Of a DNA stretch of 64,000 bases, positions 27,466-36,052 are shown one piece after another (positions within the stretch are counted from its first letter, which is position 1; each line of letters begins with the position of its first letter). The stretch lies in the NCBI GenBank assembly GCA_964409335.1, contig CAYPCW010000003.1, positions 1-64,000 on the forward strand, given 5' to 3'. The position numbers and the translations under genes were made by a program. The notes under the pieces are model-generated. The model was not told the DNA's origin. It made no database searches and was given only the letters and a program-made list of their open reading frames with translations. The stretch comes from JABMOW01 sp964409335 (lineage in GTDB: Bacteria; Fidelibacterota; Marinisomatia; SCGC-AAA003-L08; JACNLC01).

Positions 27466-28725
27466 ATGGTCTTTTATATTATCTATCTTGTGCTTTCGCC
27501 CGGGATATGGATACTGCTTCATACCGTCGGTTGGCTGATCCCCAAAATCCGCACTCATATTATTCACCAGTATCCTGCCCTGATCTCAGCCAGACGAAAA
27601 ATTCATGATGATAACCGCAGGGTAGTCCTTTTCCATGCCGCATCCGCCGGTGAATTCGAACAGGTCAAGCCCGTTCTCAAACGGATGGATCGTACCCGGT
27701 ATCTGCTGGTTCAGTCTTTTTTTTCCCCGACCATTTTTTACAGGGAATACGGCTCGGGACTCTTTGATATCTGTTGTTATCATTTGTTCGATTTTCCATG
27801 GTCAGCGATCATTTTTTTCAGGACATTATTGCCGGATTATTACATTATTACCCGCCATGATATCTGGCCTCATCACCTGTTTATCGCCAAAAGGCTGGGT
27901 ATTCAGGTGATCCTCATTAATGCCAACCTGCATGACCGTTCTGCACGGTTACATCCCTTCAGCCAGTCTGCAAACCGGTGGTTGTTTTCTCAATTTGATA
28001 CCATATTCACAGGTTCATCCCGGTTAAAAGCCAATCTTCTAAAACTTGTCCCCGAACCAAAGGTTGTGATTACGGGAGATACCCGGTTTGATCAGGTTCT
28101 GGAGCGAAAGAACGAAAACCACCGCACGGTGCTCCCTAACTCATTTTTACGATCTCAAAATATCATTTTCGGGAGCGTCATTTCATCAGACATTGCGATC
28201 ATCCATGAAACCCTCGGTCGATACTTTATGCAGGGTACAGACTCCCTTATAGAAAAGAACCGACGGTTGATCATCGTTCCTCATGAGACGGATGACGAGA
28301 CTCTGAATGAATGGAAATCCATGCTGATTTCGCTGAATATGAAGCCGATCCGATGGGCTGAGGCGAACCCCCTGACTGATACCCGTGTTCTGTTGGTCGA
28401 TACTGTTGGACAGTTAGCCGACCTTTACAAATATGCGTCCATCGCTTATGTGGGTGCGGGGTTTGGCGCTGGCGTTCATTCGGTCATTGAACCTGCCGTT
28501 TATGGCTGTGTCGTTGTATTCGGACCCAATATTCACATCCTCGATGAAGCGGTTGATCTTTACCAGGAAAATATTGGCGTCATGGTTCATTCTGCCAATG
28601 ATTTCATAGGATTGTTAATTCAGCTGGAAGACGCAAATAGCCTGAAATCCTATCAGGAAAAAACACTTCATTTTGTGAAATCCCGTCCCTTAAGTTCTGA
28701 GCGGATCATTTCACATATTTTTTGA
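27466..28725 (+). CDS. waaA: 3-deoxy-D-manno-octulosonic acid (Kdo) transferase
   Basis: A 419-residue GT30 enzyme with an N-terminal membrane anchor (about 3-25). FHAASAGEFEQVKP carries the catalytic Glu (about 62). The family's second block, usually ETELWP, reads RHDIWPHH here, and YVGAGFGAGVHSVIEPAVYG is the donor-binding block. It adds Kdo to lipid IVA at the inner membrane. The change at the ELWP block is unusual and could reflect a different donor sugar. It lies 12 bases after the phosphatase and 4 bases before the DUF3108 gene. Confidence 0.88.
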   Translation: MVFYIIYLVLSPGIWILLHTVGWLIPKIRTHIIHQYPALISARRKIHDDNRRVVLFHAASAGEFEQVKPVLKRMDRTRYLLVQSFFSPTIFYREYGSGLFDICCYHLFDFPWSAIIFFRTLLPDYYIITRHDIWPHHLFIAKRLGIQVILINANLHDRSARLHPFSQSANRWLFSQFDTIFTGSSRLKANLLKLVPEPKVVITGDTRFDQVLERKNENHRTVLPNSFLRSQNIIFGSVISSDIAIIHETLGRYFMQGTDSLIEKNRRLIIVPHETDDETLNEWKSMLISLNMKPIRWAEANPLTDTRVLLVDTVGQLADLYKYASIAYVGAGFGAGVHSVIEPAVYGCVVVFGPNIHILDEAVDLYQENIGVMVHSANDFIGLLIQLEDANSLKSYQEKTLHFVKSRPLSSERIISHIF

Positions 28726-28729
28726 TCAA

Positions 28730-29488
28730 ATGAATAAGTTAAACTCAATATTTATACTGTTTTCCATAGGGTTGGTTTTGTGCCAGGATCAATTTGTACC
28801 TGGCGAGAAGCTTATTTTTTCAGCCGGTTTTCGTTTCTTTTCCGCAGGCGCTGCCTCGATCGAACTGTATGCCGATACCCTGAATGGCGTACCCCTTTAC
28901 CAAATTATTTCGAAAACCCGTTCTGAAGGTCTATTGGATAAATTTTATAAGGTCCGGGATGAAATTGACATCTGGGTTTCCAGTGAAGACTTTGGCCTGA
29001 TCAGGATGAATAAAAAGATCCGTGAGGGCAAATATAAACGGGATTTTAATGTTGAAATCGATCGTGAAACCCGGGAAGCGGTCATGGGATCAAAAAGGAT
29101 GTCCATCCCTTCACAAGTTATGGACCCTATTTCTGCGATCTATTATTTTAGGACAAAGAATTTAAAAACTGGGAATATTTATTCATTCATATCATTCGAT
29201 AACGGTAAGATAAAAGACGTTCAGGTAACCGTTACCCACGAAGAAACCATCTCCGTCCCGGCCGGGATCTTCAGATGCTGGGTGCTGTCCCCTTCGTCAC
29301 CCGATGGAACAACCCTGTTAAAAAATCAGGGAGAGATGACAATTTGGTTTACGAAGGACGATCAAAAACTACCGGCAAAGATTGTACAAAGTACCTCATT
29401 AGGATCTATGATCCTCGAATTAAAGGACGTCCTCCTTCCGTTACCCAAAGAGCCTGCTGATGTCATTGAACATGACCAGAACAAATAA
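28730..29488 (+). CDS. DUF3108 periplasmic protein
   Basis: A 252-residue exported protein with a signal peptide (about 1-19, MNKLNSIFILFSIGLVLC). FVPGEKLIFSAGFRFFSAGAASIEL is the typical DUF3108 opening, followed by beta strands and VSVPAGIFRC-like and IWFTKDDQKLPAKI segments of the same family. DUF3108 proteins are lipocalin/LolA-like beta folds in the periplasm of unclear job. The C-terminal 48 bases overlap, on the opposite strand, the end of rseP. It is the last gene of the surface-sugar run. Confidence 0.82.
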   Translation: MNKLNSIFILFSIGLVLCQDQFVPGEKLIFSAGFRFFSAGAASIELYADTLNGVPLYQIISKTRSEGLLDKFYKVRDEIDIWVSSEDFGLIRMNKKIREGKYKRDFNVEIDRETREAVMGSKRMSIPSQVMDPISAIYYFRTKNLKTGNIYSFISFDNGKIKDVQVTVTHEETISVPAGIFRCWVLSPSSPDGTTLLKNQGEMTIWFTKDDQKLPAKIVQSTSLGSMILELKDVLLPLPKEPADVIEHDQNK

Positions 29489-30505
29489 TAGAAGCAGAAG
29501 CATCACACCCACCTGCTGAACGCTCATTTTCACTTTCGTCGGAAGCTTTCGACGGGAAATACCCTCTATCATTGCGATAACAATATGTCCTCCGTCCATT
29601 GCCGGGATTGGAAGAACATTTAATAATGCAAGATTTACACTGATAATCGCCATAAAATTCAGAAAGGATAATATCCCGTATTTGACAGACTCACCTGTGA
29701 GTTTAGCGATCATGATAGGTCCGCCGATTTCTTTTAAAGATGCATGTCCTGTGACTAGCATCCTAATGGAATCGAAAATGATGTCCAGCCAGTAGAAGGT
29801 CATGGATAACCCTTCCTGTACTGACCGGATAAAAGTCGCCGGAACCACATCCATCCTTGGGGCGATACCGATCATACCCACCGACTTTAATTCACCCTCG
29901 ATCATACTTTGATTGGATACCGTCACGAGCGTGTCAATGAAGATTTCGCCGTTTCGTTCAATTTCCAATACGACAGATTGTTCAATGACTTCATGGATCT
30001 TCTCTGTCATTTCCGCCCATGAGGATATCTCCGCCCCATTGACGGAGAGGATTTTATCCCCGGCGATAATCCCCGCAGATTCAGCGGGATAATCAGCCAT
30101 CACATCTCCAACAACTGCCCTTTCGTCCGGTATGCCAACGCCAACATGATAAACGATTCCGGTAAATATTACAATAGCCAATAGAAAATTCATCAACACA
30201 CCCGCAGAGGCGAAAAAGATTTGCTGTAAGGGATTTTTCGACTGATATTCATAGTCCGCACCGGAACTCGAGGAGTCCATACTTTCATCGAGGATACCGG
30301 ATACTTTGACGTACCCGCCTAATGGAAACAGACCAATACCATATTCAGTATCCCCCCATTTTTTCTTCAATCCGATACCGAAAAGATTGAAACCGAGGTA
30401 GAATTTTTCAACACGCATACCTACAGATCTGGCGGCAAGAAAATGTCCCAGTTCGTGGACGAAGATTAATACACCCAACAGAATTACAAAATACACAAAT
30501 GTCAT
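29441..30505 (-). CDS. rseP: RseP-type site-2 intramembrane metalloprotease
   Basis: A 354-residue M50 protease. The zinc motif HELGH is at 17-21 in helix 1, a single PDZ domain is at about 125-195 (E. coli RseP has two), and NVLPIPAMDGG (about 296-306) is the second active-site block. It cuts anti-sigma factors or leftover signal peptides in the membrane; the ECF sigma pair at 44911-46279 is a possible client. Last gene of the long envelope operon, 7 bases after dxr. Its 3' end overlaps the DUF3108 gene on the other strand. Confidence 0.93.
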   Translation of the reverse strand: MTFVYFVILLGVLIFVHELGHFLAARSVGMRVEKFYLGFNLFGIGLKKKWGDTEYGIGLFPLGGYVKVSGILDESMDSSSSGADYEYQSKNPLQQIFFASAGVLMNFLLAIVIFTGIVYHVGVGIPDERAVVGDVMADYPAESAGIIAGDKILSVNGAEISSWAEMTEKIHEVIEQSVVLEIERNGEIFIDTLVTVSNQSMIEGELKSVGMIGIAPRMDVVPATFIRSVQEGLSMTFYWLDIIFDSIRMLVTGHASLKEIGGPIMIAKLTGESVKYGILSFLNFMAIISVNLALLNVLPIPAMDGGHIVIAMIEGISRRKLPTKVKMSVQQVGVMLLLLLFVLVMFNDISRLFG

Positions 30506-30512
30506 AAATCAA

Positions 30513-31664
30513 TTATCCTTGAAGTTTTGAATTTAAAAATTGAGTTGTCCAGGCCATGAGTTCCCTGATTTGTTCAACATCCGGATCATTTACAGGGTTG
30601 TGACTGCTCATTGCCAACTCAATCACTCCTGGGATTTCTATAAAGGAAATTTTTTTTTGAAGAAATGCATATACGGCAAGATCATTTGCAACGTTTAAAA
30701 CCGCAGGATATGATCCACCGGAATTTATCGCCTCATATGCCAGACTGATACAGGGGAATTTATGCAGGTCTGGTTTTTCAAACGTCAGTTGTCCGATAGA
30801 TACAGGATCAAAATGCTTCCACGATACCGGGGCATGATCGGGATATGTGAGTGAATACTGGATTGGGATTTTCATTTCCGGATACCCCAGTTGTGCTTTT
30901 ACAGATCCATCTACAAATTCAACCATTGAGTGAATGATAGATTGGGGATGGACGACAATATCGACCTGACTCGCCGGAATGTCAAACAGCCATCTGGCTT
31001 CAATTACTTCCAGACCTTTATTCATCATAGTAGCGGAATCAACCGTGATTTTCTCGCCCATTTTCCAGTTGGGATGTCTGAGGGCGTCTTCAATAGTGAT
31101 CGTCGAGAAGGTGTCTATCGGACGAGTTCGAAAGGGTCCCCCCGATCCTGTGAGAATCAAGCGACGGATCTGGTCATGCTGCTCCCCAACCAGACATTGC
31201 CAGATAGCGCTGTGTTCGCTGTCAACCGGGAGTATCTTTACACCATTTTTCCGTTGTAATCCGGTGATTACTCCACCGGCGAGAACCAGACTTTCTTTAT
31301 TGGATAACGCCACATTTACACCGGCGGATATCGCCCGAATCGTCGGTTCCATTCCGGATGATCCTACCAAACCATTCAGTAAAATATCCACATTATCCCG
31401 GCCTGCTAATTCTAAAAGTCCATCACGGCCGGAAAGGATTTCAATGTTACCCGGCGGTAAATTTTTGACGGCTTCACTACCCGTCACGGAATCTGAAATA
31501 CAGATGGTTTTCGGTCGAAATTCGGCTACCTGACTGAATAGCAATTTTACATTCCGGTGTGCGGAAAGTGCGACGATCTCAAACTGATCCCTATGCTTTC
31601 TGACCACGTCCAGTGCCTGTGTTCCGATGGACCCGGTACTCCCCAAAATGCTGATCTTTTTCAT
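30513..31664 (-). CDS. dxr: 1-deoxy-D-xylulose 5-phosphate reductoisomerase
   Basis: A 383-residue MEP-pathway enzyme (DXP to MEP, NADPH-dependent). ILGSTGSIGTQALDVV is the NADPH loop (7-22). NKESLVLAGG, LPVDSEHSAIWQCL and the block SGGPFRTRP... with PNWKMGEKITVDSATMMNKGLE are the catalytic and metal-binding sequences. Full length for the family. The ATG overlaps the stop of the 201-residue unknown gene by 4 bases. IspD in this window supplies the next step of the pathway. Confidence 0.96.
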   Translation of the reverse strand: MKKISILGSTGSIGTQALDVVRKHRDQFEIVALSAHRNVKLLFSQVAEFRPKTICISDSVTGSEAVKNLPPGNIEILSGRDGLLELAGRDNVDILLNGLVGSSGMEPTIRAISAGVNVALSNKESLVLAGGVITGLQRKNGVKILPVDSEHSAIWQCLVGEQHDQIRRLILTGSGGPFRTRPIDTFSTITIEDALRHPNWKMGEKITVDSATMMNKGLEVIEARWLFDIPASQVDIVVHPQSIIHSMVEFVDGSVKAQLGYPEMKIPIQYSLTYPDHAPVSWKHFDPVSIGQLTFEKPDLHKFPCISLAYEAINSGGSYPAVLNVANDLAVYAFLQKKISFIEIPGVIELAMSSHNPVNDPDVEQIRELMAWTTQFLNSKLQG

Positions 31665-32266
31665 AACGCTGTTGAGAATGTCATGACCGTATTCATATTT
31701 ATAAGATTTCCGTCACGATACAAAACCGCCTGTAACTGCATTCCGATAATTTTACAGATAACCCGTGAGACGATAATGGAAAATTGTTCATGATACCATC
31801 CGGGATCAGATAAATGAGTCCACGTGAAATGAATAGTATTGTGTTTATAATTAAATGATTGACCGATCATTCCGTACTGCCATTTGTAGCTCTTTTCACC
31901 ATACCATTTCAATTGAAATATCCCTAGTTCGAAGGCAGTCGTGCCGGTTTTTAACCAGGGAAGTTCGGGGACATATCCGAGACCAAGATGAATCAGAGGA
32001 CTGAGGTGAGCATCGTATTTCCCGGGAGAAATTCCACCTTTCATATACAGGTTCGGGGAAACCCATAATTGAGAATTTAATGCGAATTCCGGGTTCGTCT
32101 TGTAGTAAAAGAGCGAAGTAGAAACGATGATATTTGAATTTTCAATGGTATCGTGGGGGATGAAAGAAAGAGATTTTGCCAGTTCTTTTTCCGGGATATT
32201 CGCAAAAACACAAGCCAATAATAGAAAAAGTTGGAACTTGAATTTTAAAATGTTAAATAAGTCCAC
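31661..32266 (-). CDS. Putative secreted/outer-membrane protein of unknown function in the lpx operon
   Basis: A 201-residue protein with a signal-peptide-like N-terminus (about 8-23, FKFQLFLLLACVFA). The rest has alternating aromatic strands (SLFYYKTN, GGISPGKYDAHLSPLIHLGLGY, IHFTWTHLSDPGWYHEQFS), suggesting a small beta-barrel or lipid-binding beta fold. WTHLSDPGWYHEQFS faintly recalls the His/Ser site of PagL lipid A deacylase, but I cannot claim that. It overlaps lpxA by 14 bases and dxr by 4 bases, so it is firmly inside the envelope operon, in the place where lpxB or cdsA often lies elsewhere. Confidence 0.6.
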   Translation of the reverse strand: MDLFNILKFKFQLFLLLACVFANIPEKELAKSLSFIPHDTIENSNIIVSTSLFYYKTNPEFALNSQLWVSPNLYMKGGISPGKYDAHLSPLIHLGLGYVPELPWLKTGTTAFELGIFQLKWYGEKSYKWQYGMIGQSFNYKHNTIHFTWTHLSDPGWYHEQFSIIVSRVICKIIGMQLQAVLYRDGNLINMNTVMTFSTAL

Positions 32267-33029
32267 GACTGCTGGTTTCTATAAAATGAATAATTTTCTG
32301 AACTTCTGTCGTCTGTTCCATCTCATTTTTTATCCATTCCAAGGCTTGGGAAACATTCATTTTAGATCGAAATATTTTATGGTACACTTTTTTAATGGTT
32401 GCTCTTTGTTCTTGTGAAAAACCTCTTCTTCGGAGACCCACATTGTTCAACCCTGCATACTTCATGGGTTCTCCGGTTGCCAGGATATACGGGGGCACAT
32501 CCTGTACAACCCGATAAGCTCCCCCGACAAATGCATGTTCACCGATTTTGCAGAATTGATGTACGGGAGTCAGTCCCCCTATCGTCGCATGATACCCAAT
32601 CTCAACGTGGCCTCCAAGTGAGATACTGTTTGCAAGAATAACATTATCACCGATAATGCAGTCATGTCCCACATGAACATATGCCATGATGAGGACGTCA
32701 CTACCGATTTCAGTCTTCCCGTGGGCTGATGTTCCTCTGTTCAGGGTACAATATTCTCTGACACGGGTCCGATCTCCGATAACTAATTCTGTCTTTTCAC
32801 CATCGAATTTAAGATCCTGTGGCAAACCTGCGATGACTGCCCCCTGGAAAATATAGCAATCCTTTCCTATTCGGGTGTGGGCTTTAATTGTGACGTGGTC
32901 ATGGATTTCTGTATTGTCGCCAATGACACAGTCGCCTTCGATAATTGAGAAAGCGCCAATGGAGACATTGCCTCCGATAACCGCATCGGAGTGAATAATA
33001 GATGAAGGATGGATGGTAGTGGAAATTAT
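32253..33029 (-). CDS. lpxA: UDP-N-acetylglucosamine acyltransferase, apparently with an ATA/ATT start
   Basis: A 258-residue hexapeptide-repeat acyltransferase for the first step of lipid A synthesis. HPSSIIHSDAVIGGNVSIG opens the beta-helix; LPQDLKFDGEKTE, IGGLTPVHQFCKIGEHAFVG and the C-terminal LRRRGFSQEQ match LpxA. The frame from 33029 has no ATG, GTG or TTG until a TTG at 32825, which would remove 68 residues including the first helix turns. Full length needs the ATA (33029-33027) or ATT (33026-33024), which overlap the lpxC-fabZ TAA; GGAG lies just upstream. Family length (about 260) supports the long form. Start identity is inferred. Confidence 0.88.
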   Translation of the reverse strand: MISTTIHPSSIIHSDAVIGGNVSIGAFSIIEGDCVIGDNTEIHDHVTIKAHTRIGKDCYIFQGAVIAGLPQDLKFDGEKTELVIGDRTRVREYCTLNRGTSAHGKTEIGSDVLIMAYVHVGHDCIIGDNVILANSISLGGHVEIGYHATIGGLTPVHQFCKIGEHAFVGGAYRVVQDVPPYILATGEPMKYAGLNNVGLRRRGFSQEQRATIKKVYHKIFRSKMNVSQALEWIKNEMEQTTEVQKIIHFIETSSRGLI

Positions 33030-34447
33030 TCTCTCCTATCTACAACCGAAGCCATCATTTCAGCTTCAGCCACGACTTCACCATCCACCGTAGCTATTCC
33101 TTTTATTTTGCAGGTTCCCATCCTGAATTTAACCAGAGTGACCTCGAACTCAACCTGATCTCCCGGTACAACGATTTTTCTGAATCTCGTATTGTCAATT
33201 GCAGTAAAATACATGAGTTTTGTTTTCGGATTGGGAATTGAATTTAAAACTAAAAAGCCACCTGCCTGTGCCATAGCTTCGAGGATCAATACGCCGGGCA
33301 TCACGGGTTGGCCTGGAAAATGCCCCTGAAAAAAAGGCTCGTTCATGGTGACATTTTTAATTGCATGGACAATTCTGCCAGGTTCTACGTCTAATATTCT
33401 ATCAACCAACAAGAATGGATACCGGTGAGGCATGATCTGAAGGATTGCCTGAATATCAAATTTTACTTTCGAATCTTTTTGGCGGAGTTTCTTTTCCTTG
33501 ATCTTTTTACCATATACCTGTTTGATCCGTTTTACCAGTTCTACGTTTGCCGCATGACCGCTTCTCGCAGCGATGACATGCCCACGTATTGGAATTCCCA
33601 ATAATGATAAGTCGCCAATCAGATCCACCACTTTATGCCGGACAGGTTCGTTTGAAAACCGCAATTTGACACCGTTCATTATTCCATTTTCACCGGCAAA
33701 AATGTCGCTTTTGATGTTAAACATTTTCCGGATAGTCTCAATTTCAGTTGATTTCACTTCCCGGTCGAGAAACACAAGCGCGTTATCTATACCACCGCCC
33801 ATGATCAGACCCAATTCTTTCAGTTCGCGAATTTCGGAAAAAAAACAAAACGTCCGGGCGGGAGCGAACCGATGGATAAAATCATCTTCCAGAGAATACA
33901 TCGCCGTATATTGAGTTCCTAAGGAGGGAAATTTATAATCGGTCATAAACGTGATTCGAAATTTGTCAGAAGGGAGTACGTGTATATCAACTCCACGCTC
34001 GGGATCGCTATAAGTGATGGTTTGGTCGATGATCAATTCATCGCGGTGAGCGCTCTGTTCAACGATCGTCGCATCCAGCAGAATTTTAACAAAGGGCTGG
34101 GCGCTTCCATCCATCACCGGGGGTTCTTTATTGGTAAGTTCTATGAGAACATTATCAATTTGAAGCCCTACCACCGCAGCCATGACGTGTTCAACGGTAT
34201 GAATCCTTACCCCATTCTGGCTGATGGTCGTTCCCCGTGAAATATCGATGACATGATCGATATCAGCTAAAATTTCAGGACTGTCTTTTAAATCAATCCG
34301 TTTAAACAGGATTCCGGAATTGGGCGGTGCAGGTTTAAAGATAGCTGTGGAATCAACACCTGTATGAAGCCCGACGCCGCTAATTTTAACTTCCTTACCA
34401 ATCGTTCGTTGATATTTGGAGTGTTGGTAATTAATTTTATCGTTCAA
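33026..34447 (-). CDS. lpxC/fabZ: Bifunctional UDP-3-O-acyl-GlcNAc deacetylase / 3-hydroxyacyl-ACP dehydratase
   Basis: A 473-residue fusion. LpxC (about 10-300) has HTVEHVMAAV (Glu86, His87) and RHKVVDLIGDLSLLG with the metal His and Asp. FabZ (about 325-473) has IMPHRYPFLLVDR with catalytic His and PGVLILEAMAQAGG with Glu. LpxC removes acetate in the committed lipid A step; FabZ dehydrates 3-hydroxyacyl-ACP, the same pool LpxD and LpxA draw on. The fusion is typical of Bacteroidetes, Chlorobi and relatives. It overlaps the lpxD stop (ATGA), and its own stop overlaps the unusual lpxA start. Confidence 0.95.
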   Translation of the reverse strand: MNDKINYQHSKYQRTIGKEVKISGVGLHTGVDSTAIFKPAPPNSGILFKRIDLKDSPEILADIDHVIDISRGTTISQNGVRIHTVEHVMAAVVGLQIDNVLIELTNKEPPVMDGSAQPFVKILLDATIVEQSAHRDELIIDQTITYSDPERGVDIHVLPSDKFRITFMTDYKFPSLGTQYTAMYSLEDDFIHRFAPARTFCFFSEIRELKELGLIMGGGIDNALVFLDREVKSTEIETIRKMFNIKSDIFAGENGIMNGVKLRFSNEPVRHKVVDLIGDLSLLGIPIRGHVIAARSGHAANVELVKRIKQVYGKKIKEKKLRQKDSKVKFDIQAILQIMPHRYPFLLVDRILDVEPGRIVHAIKNVTMNEPFFQGHFPGQPVMPGVLILEAMAQAGGFLVLNSIPNPKTKLMYFTAIDNTRFRKIVVPGDQVEFEVTLVKFRMGTCKIKGIATVDGEVVAEAEMMASVVDRRE

Positions 34448-35475
34448 TTTTTTCCCTTCGTTAACGCATCGAAACGATCTTCCAATGCTCGTAAACGCCG
34501 GGCAATTTCAGGCAGTTTTCGAATGACGACGTCCTGCCTTTTCTTTTCATAGTGAGGTCTTGCGGGGATACCGGAGATAAAAGATCCGGGAGGAACGGAT
34601 TGCATCACAGCTGATTTTGAAGCAACCACGGATCGGTCGCCGATACGGATGTGATCAACGACACCCACCTGACCAGCCAGGGTTACAAAATCACCAATTT
34701 TTGTACTGCCGGCGATACCCACCTGACCGGCAAAAAGACAACCCCTGCCAATTTCAACATTATGCGCAATTTGAATTCCGTTATCCAATTTTGTATTTTC
34801 ATTTATAATTGTATCATGAAATGTACCCCTGTCAACAGTACAATTTGCACCAATCCAGACATTATTTTTAATGATTACTTTACCAATTTGAGGAATTTTA
34901 TAATGAATATCCTTCACCGTAACCCATCCAAACCCGTCGGCACCAATGACCGAACCGGCATCAATAGTCACATCCTCGCCGATGACACACGAGTGATAGA
35001 TCGTTACATTAGGATGAAGTGTGCACCGGGCTCCGATGATACTTCCCTCACCAATGACAACATTCGCGCCAATGCAGGTATCGGCTCCGATGGATACGTT
35101 TTTCCCAATCACAGCATTGGGAAGTATGGTGCAGCTTTTCCCCAGTGATACATTTTCACCAATCACTGCGGTAGGATGAATCCCGTGAGCAGGGTTCGGT
35201 TTTGTACCAAACAGTTCAAGAACCAGGATCAGGGCAATATCCGGATTTTCAACTTTGATAGTGGTTTTTCCTTTAAGATCGAGATCAAACTTGCGATGTA
35301 CAATTACCGCCGAGGAGGCGGATTCATTAAAATATCGGTCAAATTTTGTCGATCTGATGAAAGAGATGAATCCCGCTTTACCATCGTCGATACTGCACAC
35401 GCCGGAAATCCTCAGATCAGGATCTCCCTGAATGATTCCACCAATTTTTTCTGCTATCTGCCGGACAGTGAACAA
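34444..35475 (-). CDS. lpxD: UDP-3-O-(3-hydroxyacyl)glucosamine N-acyltransferase
   Basis: A 343-residue LpxD. An N-terminal uridine-binding domain (about 1-98) precedes the hexapeptide beta-helix (HPTAVIGENVSLG through VSIGADTCIG). The catalytic region IGADGFGWV and IQIAHNVEIG (catalytic His) is present, and a C-terminal helix (PEIARRLRALEDRFDAL) builds the trimer cap. It adds the second acyl chain to lipid A precursor. ATGA overlap with lpxC-fabZ; 12 bases follow the skp stop. Confidence 0.95.
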   Translation of the reverse strand: MFTVRQIAEKIGGIIQGDPDLRISGVCSIDDGKAGFISFIRSTKFDRYFNESASSAVIVHRKFDLDLKGKTTIKVENPDIALILVLELFGTKPNPAHGIHPTAVIGENVSLGKSCTILPNAVIGKNVSIGADTCIGANVVIGEGSIIGARCTLHPNVTIYHSCVIGEDVTIDAGSVIGADGFGWVTVKDIHYKIPQIGKVIIKNNVWIGANCTVDRGTFHDTIINENTKLDNGIQIAHNVEIGRGCLFAGQVGIAGSTKIGDFVTLAGQVGVVDHIRIGDRSVVASKSAVMQSVPPGSFISGIPARPHYEKKRQDVVIRKLPEIARRLRALEDRFDALTKGKN

Positions 35476-35487
35476 TACTGTAGAGAG

Positions 35488-36033
35488 CTAATTCCCCGTT
35501 CCCGGTGCCGGTGTTGCAGGTGCTTTCAACTCATCCAACACGAATTGGGTAAGATCGTGGGAATCCAACGCATAGACAATAGCGCCGGACACAGCGTCGA
35601 AAATATAATCATAACTTCTTTCAGCGCCAACTTTCTGAATTGCCGTATCGACCTTTTTCAGAACCGGCGCTAATAGCGTTCTTTGTTTTTCATAGATTTC
35701 ACCACTGGGTCCAAACTTTTGAGTTTGAAAATTTTGGATATTGATTTCCATTTCTTTGATTTGGGCATTTGCTTCCTGCCGTCTCGTGTCGCTCATTAAT
35801 AAACTTTGTTTGGTAAACTCGGTTTTCACACTGTCTAATTGTGCCACAAGTTTGTTAAAGTCAGTTTCCATTTTCCTCTGTTCTTTTTCAACGGCTGCCT
35901 GAACGATGGCAACTTCTGAATACTCGTTCATTATTCTATTTGAGTCTATGTAACCGATTTTCATTTCAGCAAAAATCAAAGCCGGGAATACAAATATTGC
36001 CCCCACCAAGGCTGTTTTTATGTACCTATTCAT
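35488..36033 (-). CDS. skp: OmpH/Skp-family periplasmic chaperone
   Basis: A 181-residue exported protein with a signal peptide (about 1-22), then KIGYIDSNRIMNEYSE, the standard OmpH/Skp strand. Long coiled-coil arms follow (about 45-125), rich in Lys, Glu and Gln (EKEQRKMETDFNKL), then a closing strand YDYIFDAVSGAIVYA. It holds unfolded outer-membrane proteins for BamA, the gene 19 bases upstream. A Pro/Ala tail (PATPAPGTGN) ends the chain. Confidence 0.9.
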   Translation of the reverse strand: MNRYIKTALVGAIFVFPALIFAEMKIGYIDSNRIMNEYSEVAIVQAAVEKEQRKMETDFNKLVAQLDSVKTEFTKQSLLMSDTRRQEANAQIKEMEINIQNFQTQKFGPSGEIYEKQRTLLAPVLKKVDTAIQKVGAERSYDYIFDAVSGAIVYALDSHDLTQFVLDELKAPATPAPGTGN

Positions 36034-36052
36034 TTTTTCTCCTCGTAATTAA

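Noticed and set aside
32253..32825. Short LpxA starting at TTG 32825
   Set aside because: It would drop 68 residues of clear hexapeptide repeats and give a 190-residue protein, far below family length.
34651..35673. Long antisense frames opposite lpxD and skp
   Set aside because: Shadows of hexapeptide and coiled-coil coding; no domain, and the minus-strand genes are certain.
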